From Plakobranchus ocellatus (lineage: Eukaryota; Mollusca; Gastropoda; Plakobranchidae): DNA of 33,540 bases. Below the pieces are notes generated by a model. That model ran no database searches, was not told the DNA's origin, and saw only the letters and a list, made by a program, of their open reading frames with translations. The stretch covers positions 94,722-128,261 of the forward strand of contig BLXT01002238.1 of NCBI GenBank assembly GCA_019648995.1, given 5' to 3'. Within the stretch, counting starts at the first letter, position 1, and every line of letters begins with the position of its first letter. Of the stretch, positions 1 through 11,000 are shown piece by piece. The position numbers and the translations under genes were made by a program.

Positions 1-1047
1 GTGGCTTTATTTAAAAAAAATTTTTGGGAGAGCATGCCCCCCAAAGCCCCCTAGGTATGTTCCGCCTTTGGTGGTCGCATTGTCCTCTACCTGGCAAAAA
101 ATCCACAGTTTTCTTCATTTCTCACTACAAGCACTTATGAAAAGAGCATTTTCCTTTATTGGCTTTCGAAATAACTATAACCCAAAGATGACAAGTTTCA
201 TATGTTCAATGCAAACATTATAAGCTAACTTGATCTATTTATTTCTGTGAAATCTCCAAATCAAATCAACAAATGACAGCCACAGATAGTTGATGTTGTG
301 GTCTAGGAGGTGGAAATGGTTGGCTTCTGGTTTTATTTCTGTCACTCTTTATAGTAAATCTCGAGGAACTGAAAAAGGCCCAAGAGTCCGGCAGATTTGA
401 TTTACATCATGTTTGTTGTTCTGTATACAGTGCACTCCACTTAATTCGACATCTCACAATTTGACGCACTTAAAAAGTCCCAAATAACTGACTCTTAATC
501 CTTAATAACAAAATTTGCCCAAATCGACATGCTCTTGGCTCATTTCTCTTAAGTCGACACTTCCCGTCCGGTTTTCGGATCAAACTAAACCAAAATGCTT
601 CGATCTGGCCGCCTTCCAAAGCAAAATTAATATATCTGATAACACAGACTATTCGTTGCAATTGAGTTACTGCAGGGGTGATGAAGTTTGAAATAAAGGG
701 TAGGGAGTGCACAGGAGAGGAGGAAAGGTATGTCAATGACATAAGGTTGGGCCTAGGCCAACGCTCTCTGGCCTAGATTTAACACTACAATATGCATGGA
801 TGGCAGTGGCAGGCGATAGAAAAATAAATTTATAACAGATACATCTATCTTTACTTAAAGACTCATTCAGAATAGAATTCACAAGTTTAAAAAGTAGAAA
901 ATTAACTCTGAATAGTGGTTTAGAATGAGAAACTTTAGATTTTGCCATTGTCATTGAATTAAAAACAAAAAACAAATAATTTTTGAGAGAAATTTTTTTT
1001 TAAAAGCTCCTTATTTTTTGTTGTTCTTTTCTTTTTTTTTTTTTAAG
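1..1047 (+). other. OPLAH intron, 3' part
   Basis: No exon is supported here. The first 100 bases carry a C-rich/G-rich stretch (GGGAGAGCATGCCCCCC, then CTTTGGTGGTCGC) that resembles a dispersed invertebrate repeat I cannot name. A CAGTG-ended short element occupies 428-714. The open frames in this stretch show no protein-like features. Confidence 0.6.
428..714. mobile_element. Pogo/Tigger-type short non-autonomous element (MITE-like)
   Basis: The left end CAGTGCACTCC (428-438) follows a TA dinucleotide, and the right end GGAGTGCACAG (704-714) is its inverted repeat with 10 of 11 bases matching. The sequence just inside, ACTTAATTCGACATC, has the style of pogo/Tigger termini (CAGTG, then a TTAA.TCGA-type stretch). 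The span is 287 bp with no transposase frame. The right TA target duplication is not preserved, so the right border is less sure than the left. Confidence 0.5.
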
Positions 1048-1222
1048 GTTTTCTATCCAGGTCAATCTAGACCTGTGTTTTTTGTGGCAAGTCGAGGTCA
1101 TCATGCAGACATTGGTGGGATCACTCCGGGCTCAATGCCTCCACACTCCTCCTCCATACATCAAGAGGGAGCTGTATTCAAATCTTTTAAATTGGTGGAA
1201 GGTGGCATTTTTAAAGAGGCAG
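1048..1222 (+). CDS. OPLAH: OPLAH exon a ([10 protein letters not shown] block)
   Basis: The acceptor is a long T tract ending TTTTAAG at 1047. The donor is GTGTGT at 1223, so the exon ends in phase 1. It encodes [12 protein letters not shown] followed by [18 protein letters not shown] and [10 protein letters not shown], the most conserved block at the start of the HyuB-like domain. The reading frame runs on into the intron as far as a TGA at 1321-1323; the part after 1222 is unrelated intron sequence. The terminal G combines with AG of the next exon to give a Glu codon, reading KEA-EVTEA across the junction. Confidence 0.92.
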
Positions 1223-1999
1223 GTGTGTTTAACATTTATTTTTACCATCTTTTAGGAAACCATTTATTTCCAGAAGTGGCTATTGTCTATGGAGGAAATT
1301 CTGGTGTTCTAAATTACCTTTGAAGTGATAGTTAAGAATGTTACGTACGTTTTAAAATAAAGTTTGGGAGGACAAAAAAGCAATCAGATAGGAAAAGCTA
1401 CTATTAAGAATTGGAGAGATTGTTAGTTCAATTACTATAACATTTTTATCTCTCTATTAATCAGGTGAACAAGCTAAATGTTTTATCACTCTCTCCTTCA
1501 ATTTCATTCATAGTGAAGAAAACAAGCTGACCATGAAAAAAACAATTAGTCGATGATCTCATATTTAACTAGTCTCATTTTGCATCGGAATACAGATAAT
1601 TTAGCCTGCTTCAGAATATAGAAAGTATATATGGTAGTTATCAGTTAATTTTCTAAACCAGGATTTTTGTTAAATGAACTTCAGAACACGCAAAGTTTAT
1701 TTTTCTCAATACTTTCTCTTCATAATCTTTAACCTCATCATTTTTATGTTTTTTCTAGAGGTGACTGAAGCACTTCAGGCCCCAGGAAAATATCCAGGAA
1801 GCAGTGGCACTCGCAACTTGCATGATAATCTCAGTGATTTGCGTGCTCAAGTGGCAGCCAATCACAGAGTAAGAATCAACTGAAAGTTATTTCCCTTTCC
1901 TATATTGTACACTTGCACTTTGTTGTTTGACTTTGTTTAAATGAGTTTAAATAGTTGATGCATTTCTGCTCTTTATATAGTGTGTGGGAGAAAGAAGGC

Positions 2000-2041
<42 letters not shown>

Positions 2042-5000
2042 CTTTGGAAGGTAAATTTTTCTTGTTTTGGTAAATTTGTCTATTTATAAAAGGAAGAGCA
2101 CATTTTGTATCATATATTATGTATTTTTTTTTTTAAATGCCACTTGTCTAACAGAGGAAAACATTTTTTGTACTCTGAATTCCTAGGGCATTAAATTAAT
2201 CACAGAGCTGATTAATGAGTATGGTTTGGATGTTGTTCAAGCTTACATGAAACACATTCAGGTATGTTTATTTTTTGCAGCTTAACTCACTCGGGGATTT
2301 TCCCGCAACATTTGCGGGAAGCCTAGTTTCCCCGAGCCTTTCCCGCAAGGGGTGCAGGAAGCATAAAAATAATTTTTTTCCCATAACGGAAATCTTGCAA
2401 ATGCTGTGAGACCGGCTCTGGACGCTAGTTTCACATCTTAACTAGTTTCACTTTCAGTTTTGGTGGAAGTTCCGTAAAAGTTTTTTTTTAAAGATTTTTT
2501 TAGAGAGCTCCTCCCGAGTATAAACAAAACCTCAACTTCCTTGCCTGAACGGAGATTTGATGTGTATCTTGTAGAGCGTGAAAATGACTCAAGAAAGAAA
2601 TGTTTTTGAAACAGAATCTGATCTAGATTGTATAGACTCAGATAATGACCCCAATTATCACCCAGATGCCAAAAAGTCAAGATTAGATCTAGAGACCAGC
2701 TCAGACTCTGAGACCAATAGACCTAGATCTAAAGCTAGCAATTCCAAGACTGTGACAGTTAGATCTAGTAAGGGGGAAAGGTGTTGAGCAAAAAAAAGGA
2801 AGCTAGAGCTAGAGTAAGTGGCACTTTTAAGCAATGTGAGACAGCATCAGCACTGGTTACCCCTGAAAGTGATTTAGACTCTAACCCTAACCCTTACCTT
2901 ATAAGCAGCTTTCCAAAAAAAATTCCGCTGACCAAAAGCTACATGTGTTTTGAAAATTCATTTAAAAAGAAGTATTTATGCAATTTTCTCCATATTTGTT
3001 TCATTGCAAAGACCTTTTTTTGTTTGATTGCATGCAAAAATTTCATAGATAGTGGTTCCTAAATGTTTTTTAAAAACGCCGACTCCGAGTGCTAGAAGAC
3101 TTAAAAATAGCTGGCGCTGAGTGAGTTAAGGTTAACTCCAGCCCATGTTTGAAATCAATTATAAAATAACCCCCTCCTCACCACCTTCATAAAAAAAAAA
3201 TAATAATTATCTATCTATGAATTTGGTTGCAATTATCAGAAAATTGTTTCTTTTTGGATAAATAAGTGGAACTTATTTTAGAATTGAAAATAAGGCAGAG
3301 CATCAAGAAAGCCGGATAAGTAATTCAGATTTATTTACTTAAAAATTTACCTCTATTTCAAACTATTAGCAGATTAAAATGTGTCCTTCCTCTTCTTAAG
3401 GTACCTTGTTTGGAGCAGACATTGATAATCATGCTCTTCCACTCAAACTCAGGGTGGTAGACCTTCCTTATTGATATGGAATTCCGTAAAGCAAAAAGAA
3501 AAAAAAAAATGGAAATTAAGAAAAGAAAGGGGGGGATTCCAAATCCATGTGTCTGTCCACCATTTTTAAATCCTCCCATTACACTTCCGGGTCCATCGCC
3601 ATCTGTTTTACCCGTACAAAAGCGTGGTACTGGAAATAGTAGATCAATGTTTGCTGACCGATCCAACTGTGATCAGATGGGTGTAGCCATGAATCAAGAA
3701 TGAAGACGGAGGTTGTTGCCAACAAGGATGAAGTAGCTGTGTATAACTTAGACAGTGGCCTCAAAAGAAGCAAATGGTGAAAAGAGTGGCTGACGGAGGA
3801 AGATGAGCACAACTGTCCTTACTGATTATGGTTTTGAAAGACAACAGAAGTGGGCATAGCTTGGTGCGCTTTGTGCAGTCAGAGACTTGTTTACCAGTCA
3901 AATTGAAAGAAGTTTTTCAAAAAGCACTCAGTGTAGAGTGCATGTGGAAAGGTTGAAAGCGCTGAAATACTCATCAACTTTCTTATCGGCTCAACATGTC
4001 AATGTGGATTGACTGTCGTTCTTGTTCTCAGATTCCAGTCACCTGCTGTAGAGATAAAATGATCAACATAGCACTTTTTCAGTTGTTGTTATTGTTTCAA
4101 GATCAATGATGAGTGAACAAAGTGTTGTCTTTCTTGTTTTCAGATTCTAGTCACTTACTATAGTAGATGACTTTTTAAATTGTTTTTGGGACAGCTTGTC
4201 TTCCCAGTTTTCAGGTTCTTGTCATTTGATTATTTACATTAATAGATAAACAGAAGAACAGTGCATGTTTTCAGTTCTTATTGTTTCAAGATTTGTTCTT
4301 CAGAGACCCATCTTTGTATTTGGCTTCTACATTTTTTGATTTGCCCCTTTCTTCCATCAAATGGAATATTTCTTTATCCATTTCTTATGCTCTTCTCTAT
4401 CTTTTTTGAGAATGTTTTTCTCTATGACTTCATTAATTGAATTTTTGATCTGATCATAGTTGTTCTACTTCTGAGATGTTGTTTAGAGTGTCATATTTAT
4501 TATGCACAGCTATAGCAATTTTATCTCGTAGTTTTTCATCAGATTTTAGAAGTCTATTTGGAATTTAGGATCAGTCTTGCCTTTCTTAATTTCTTAAGTT
4601 TTATCTGAATTTTACACATGACTGGAATATGATCTGAATCACAGTCAGCTCCCAGCGGTGATTTCAATGTTTTGACAGTGTTTTGGAATTGTGCCTGAAT
4701 GAGAATATAATCTTTTTTGTTTCTACTTCTATCACCAGGGTTCTTCCAAGCCCACTGTTGCTTAGGACGGTTTTGATAGTATTTGTGATAGCAAAATCAT
4801 TGATTTGGCACCATTCAATTGGTCTACTTCTACACACATTTACAGTCCCTGTGCCACTAGGCCTTACAACATCTTCTACCCTTTCATCCCAACTTTTGCA
4901 TTGAAATCTCCCAATGATATCTTAATCATTATTGTTATGATGATCTGGGATTTTGTATAGCCTTTTGCTTTTTCTATTTCTTCATAAAACTTTTCTACTT

Positions 5001-8000
5001 CTACATCTTCACTGTCAGATGTTGGTTCACACCCTTGAATAATTCCTACATTTAATAGTTTGGCTACCAGTTTAGCCACAACTACTCTGAAATTGGACAC
5101 CAACTCCCCAGACTTTTTGTTCTTGTTACATCAAATAAGATACCAATGCCTCTTTCATGTGTATGTCCTCCTGAGTAAATTAGAGTTTTGCTACCTAGTT
5201 TCATGGAATCTGCCTTTCATCAGTAAGTCCGAGGATGTTAAGCAGATCTGAATGTTAAGTATTTTTCTGTCCCTTTCTTGAATAACATTTTCTAACTTTC
5301 CTTTTTGGTGCAGTTTATGCACATTCCAAAAATTATTTGATGTTATAAAAAAACCCAGAACAAGCTTGAGATTTGATGATTCATTCTGATTTTGGATATA
5401 ATGTTGTTTAAATGTTACCTTGCAGATTCAGGATGTGCACTTTCCAAGCAGAGGAAGTAATGTTTTGAAAAATTGTGTAAACATTATTGCTCAAATAAAG
5501 TACATTCATCGCATTATTGCGTTTAAAATTTATTGAAATTGTTCTTGAGAAAAAGATGGAAAAAACTTGTTTAAAGCTTATCTGTGTATCACTTGGCTGA
5601 TAATATGATTGAGGTCTACTGTGCATAAAGTGCATATTTGCGAACAATCTTTGGTGGTTCAAAATCAAGTAAAATAGAAACTTCACCATCCAGTGGGTAC
5701 TTTGATAAATTTTAGGTGGACTAAAAGTAAAGTGGGTCCCATGCTTAGTCCAAGCTTCGGTGAACCAGAGGTAGGGTCCTGATTGTTCCTGGCATATTGC
5801 CTTTGCTTTCCTCGCCGCCTTCACTTTTGCCGGGTCTTAAGAGACCTAGCTACCCATTTAGTGCTGGGTGGACACAGAGAAGGAATGAGAATCTGACTTG
5901 GCCTGGACTGGGAATCGAACCTCGGACCTCTTGGTTGGTAGCCAACTGCCCTTCCAGATGAGCCACCGCTCCCCACCACTTAGATGGACTAGGTCATTTA
6001 AAAGAGTTTTAAATCTGCATATGTCTGTCGTGCAATTTTCAAAGAGGATTGCAAATGCAAAAATTTTTGTAATTGAAATTTTATGAAAAGCTTTTTGAAT
6101 AAAAGTGAGAGGACATGAAGAAGAAATTATACAAACAGCAGTATAGGAAACAAATAGTGATTGAAACTATGCCTCGGGTGTACACGATCAAAGGGCAACA
6201 TTTGAAAATGATGAGCTATTTCAAAAATTAAGCCGTGAATTTTAGGTAAACATTCTAAAAAATTTCACTTTCAATGTTCTCATTTAACTCACCGTATTGG
6301 TTACTAACTCTATTTATGGGTTTTTTCCACAAGGAGTGTTCCTTCGGATTGCCCACCAAAGTTGTTTATGGTGCCGCTATATTGATGACTCTTGTAAAAT
6401 CTCTGCATATTGCCGACCAAAGTTGGTCATTCATTTCAAAAGTATGGTGTATGATTTTATAAGGACAAGGCTGCGACACGAAAATTTATATTTTCTTCAA
6501 TTTTAGTGCGAGATGGGTTAAATTAAAATAAATAAAGAAAATTAACTGAGAATTTGTTTGCCAGCTCACTGATAAAATAGAAAAAAAAAAGGAAAAAAGA
6601 AAGAGTAAAAAAATTTTCAGACCAGATCTATAGACACAGCTTGATAAGTTAAATTTTTTTTTCAGCTATTATGACATTTTGAGTCTTATTTTCAAAACAG
6701 AGTTCCATAGAAGTTTGAAGTTTTTTTGTGTTTTTTTTTTTAAAGGTGAGGTACACTGGCTTTTGTGACCGTCCAATGGATAAAAGGCAATACGTTTCCA
6801 TGTTAGTTATTTATCATTTTAACAATAATAAAGTATAGGTAAATATGTATTCGAATTTCCAGGATTGAAAGTTTGACAGATTGCATATGTAATGGATCTT
6901 ATTTATGTTGAACTCCAGGAAAATGCTGAGGTAGCAGTGAGGGATATGCTGAAAGAGATTGCGCTGAAAACAAAGGCAAGAACAGGAAAAACAGAGCTTT
7001 ATGCTGAAGATTTTATGGATCATGGAACTAAAATCTGCTTGAGGGTCAATATTGATGAGGTTGAGGTAAGGTATACTTCAATCTATCAATTTATCAACTT
7101 GATACAAAAGTATCAGAAAAAAGCTGATGAATACTTTATGTGTAAATCTTTTTGCATGCAAATTAGCATAACACTTGCAAACTTTTTGAGACCCAGCTAT
7201 CCAAAGCCTTTCTTCAGTATTGACAGCCTCTATAGATGGCTATTCTGGTCAGTTCAGTGGTGAGGGGCCAAGTTGTATTTATAAAGAAACCATGTACTAA
7301 CATTTCACAGGTGTCTCCTCGGCACTGCCCACCAACTTTTTTTTTTTTGTCTGTTTTGTTATGGCCACCAACAGTAAAGCAGCTCTTTGTCTACAGAGAC
7401 AAAGGTGTCATCTGCAAACTGCTGATGCTTTTGGTCTTAAACCCTGTCTTTAGTGAAGATGTCTTTTTTACAAACTTGTCCATGCCAGAAAGATTGGGTC
7501 TAGAGGTCTATCTAAATAAATTTCAGGAATTTTGGGTTGGAGGTGTGGTTTCTTACTTTCAAGTTAAATTTTTGACGAGTTGGCAACAAAGGGAAGGCCT
7601 TGCCTAATGTGAAGATTTTTACTGGTTGGAATTTACATTGGGCCTTACTAGGTCTAGAACAGCTGCCAGATGCTCTAAACATTAGGGAGCCACATTGGTT
7701 AGTGCAGGAAGGCAGGAACTGAACACTCTTTCTAGACTGTCGAGTAAAAATCTTATTTTGTGCTCTTGAAAGACAAAATTACCAAAAATTGTGAGAAATT
7801 GCAGAAAATTGCAAAACTTGCAGCTTTCTTGCAATCTTTGGCAATTCTTGCGGCCACAAGACCTCGATTTCCTGGGAGGCCAGACCATGGAATAGGTCCA
7901 AAAGATGCTGGAACACATCCTCCAAATAATCAAAAAGTGCACCCTTTTTTTTGCCTTAAGTGTCCGTAAAACGAGAGGAAGAGAGGCAGAAACGGAGGTC

Positions 8001-11000
8001 AGTGGATGACAATTGATGAAGCAAATCTGTCAATATTCTGTCATTGGGCACCATATTTTAAAGTTTCAATAATAGGATATCCATAAGCATGATATATGAT
8101 GGTTTTTTTTTTCTCTCATTCTTTGGCAATGAATAGATTTGACTAGTTGTCATTTATATGGCAACTTATTACATGTTTAGCTGAACACTACCTGTAACAA
8201 GTTCTTTTAAGTAGCACAAAGAACAGAGATCACTCCTAAAATTGAAAGAAAAATGTATTAATTTAAATGAAGGATAATTTCAGAACAGTAAGGTAGCTTT
8301 GCACGATACTAAAGTATAAATCTATGAAGTTACTCACACAGGCAGATTATCTTTCAGCTATCCGTTTATCACTCTCTTGACCATTCTTTTTCCTCACCGC
8401 TTGCAGCTTCCAGAAAAGATACACATATACACATATTAGATACACAGTCTAATTAGGTCAATCTGACACAAACAATTCATACATAAAAAGACTTTTTGTT
8501 GTCTTATGTAAACACTATTAGTTAAAATATTGACCAACCAAGGACTCTCATTTATTCCCTCCCTAGTACATAAACATCTTTGGAAATTTCTAGTGGCATC
8601 CCAATTTTATCTGGCCTTCAAGTTACAATCTTACAACTTCTTGTAAAAAATTTTTTCACACCTTTGAAAACTTCCTGGAAATGTCTAGATCTTAAAAGGT
8701 AAACAAAACAAAAAGAAAAATAATAGCAGTGTTAAACTAAAATAGGTCTAGCCAAGACGATTTAGATATCCAAGATCAAATGTTTGAGTCTAGATCTGGA
8801 CTCAATGCACACAAACACACAAAATTGTCACACTAGTTTTCCAATGAATTTAAAGAGAATTCTCTTCAAATTGGTCAAATTAGACTCAACTTTGTCCATG
8901 TAATGATCAACACCAATGTAAAAGTTACAGAGAGTCGATGTTATTATTTAATAATAAATGATTCAGATAACTTGATGTTTGTACATAAGTCATAACTCAT
9001 AAGCTTTAGTTTATGATCAGTCATTATGTGGATAAAGTCCAAAAGGGAACTCTTGATAAAATGTAATGTAAGAAACACCTGTTATTTATTTATTAATGAT
9101 TTCTTTCATTTAGATATATAGCTAAAAATAGTAAACTAAACACTGTGTATCAAGAAATGAATAAAACAACAATTCTGGGGTATATAGCACTGCAAATTTG
9201 AGCAATCATTACACTGACAATGGTATTGATGGACCATAGATCTAATTTAATTATCACAATTTTGGCAAATTAGATGAATCTGTAATGGAACTTTAGTTTT
9301 AAATAAAAAAAATGTAGTTATTATTTTTTTTTCCAAAGCTATTATTGTGGTAAAAATATTTCAAAAATGCTTTTCCAATAGGACAATCATTACTTTGTGT
9401 GAGACAGTAGGGCCATGATTACTTTGCGAGAGGAAAATTGATAATGAAAAAATTCATCTATTCATTGCCATTCATCTAGAATTGCCAGTGAGTGAGGAAT
9501 TTTTTTTCCTGTTTGTAATGATCGACCATTTCAATACAAAAAGCATTGGTTATATGATCATAACTCCTGCAAAACCTGCTTACTAAAAATGTTACACCCC
9601 ACTAGCAACTACCTATCCTAGTTTTCATGAAGCAAAGAGCTTTTGTAAATGGAGAACAAAAATACTTTATTCCATGCATATACCAAGGATTTATTATCAT
9701 ACAACCATATAATGGTCTGGCCTTCAGTTTGTGAACATTTTGGCCTTTTTTTTTTATCACTTTGATGCTTTGAGTGATCCACATAATGAGGCCTTAAAGT
9801 AATTGTCATAGGACTTTGCACCCTTTCAGCATAAATTGTCATACAATTCTAATAAAAATGAAAACAAATACATATAACAGCTTTTCGCCATTCACATTGC
9901 TTGTTGAAGAAAAAAAGAAACTGGGTTCGAAAACCTGAAATGGATAATCCATTGATCTAAAACTTTGAAGTAGTAAAATCATTATTTAAAAGCAAAGTTT
10001 GTCATCATGATCTACATGATATTGCAATTGAACTAAGTTTGAAACAAATGTGATGAGGAATGAGAAAACCAGTCGGGATGCGAAAATTTACATGTTGAGT
10101 TACTTGCACCATGTTGTAGCTGATATATTTCTGATCATTTTGGTTTTTAAATTTTTAAAATATCTTAATTCTAGCATGAGTTATCACAGTTTAAAGGCAC
10201 AAAACACATGCATATCACATAATTAGAAAATCGAAGTTAAAGTTCAGACATTTGTTCTCTTCTTTTTTGTCAGCTCTTCCAGTCATTTTTTTTCTATAAC
10301 ATCATTGCATGTCCAACATATTAAGTGAACATCCATCTTGTGAACAATAATACGGGGTCAAACTAGTACGAAAGATACTTTTTCACCATGCAATGCAAGG
10401 TTTTTTTTTTACAATGATATCTACACCAAGATCTATATCCAGATCTAGAATGCAGATAAAGACAGTTCCTAGAAAACACAGAAAGGTGGATTGGTCTAGA
10501 TTTATTAGGATTTATTAGGTCTACCCTAGACCTAGACCTAGACCTAGATCTAGATCTAGATTTGGGATATTGATAAAGAGAACATGATATAGGTGTATTT
10601 TATTCATTTATTTCCGTTATTTGTAGCATACTTATCTTCCTCAGGCCTTTCAATATCACAGAAGTAATCAGAAATTAATTCTGTGTGATCATTTTCAGAG
10701 GCCAAACCATGAAGACTGATATCTCTTAGATCTTGAGATAGATTTCTATCTTTCGATCTCCCTATCCGCCAGTGTTGTTTTTGTTATCATTCCTAGCAGC
10801 CGTAGTAGTACTCACAAGAAGTAATTGATTTAAAATATCACTTTAAAAAAGCAGATGAGAATATGTAGAATTATAGACTTGACTAGAGGAGAAAAAGCTA
10901 CCGGGCTAGGGTAGCGTAGGAAAGCTATGAGAAAGGGAGGGTATGGGGTGCACAAACTGTCTAACTCACTTCTAGGTCATTGTATTCATTTGCGCTAGTT

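Larger units (their letters stand above)
2262..6918 (+). other. OPLAH intron c-d, mobile-element rich
   Basis: A 4.7-kb intron. It contains a piggyBac-type element (2286-3125), a decayed repeat block (about 4015-4305), a LINE endonuclease fragment (about 4300-5328, minus) and a tRNA-derived SINE (about 5735-5978, minus). A possible TTAA-bounded palindromic element lies at about 6282-6525. I see nothing recognisable in 3130-4014 and 6530-6918. Confidence 0.8.

Noticed and set aside
2880..2897. Telomere-like CTAACCCTAACCC
   Set aside because: Only about two units, lying inside a transposon-derived frame; too short to call interstitial telomeric DNA.
3358..3812. Overlapping open frames on both strands
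   Set aside because: They are mutually antisense, with low-complexity Lys or Phe runs from A/T tracts. No conserved motif is seen.
5408..5824. 138-codon minus-strand open frame
   Set aside because: Its start lies inside the SINE body and the remainder is AT-rich intron. No family motif is visible.
7377..7430. Minus-strand peptide containing FADDT, like the reverse transcriptase catalytic motif
   Set aside because: No other RT blocks are recognisable on either side, so five residues are not enough. A profile search could reopen it.
9923..9934. B-box-like GGTTCGAAAACC
   Set aside because: No A box or cloverleaf arms at the proper distance upstream.
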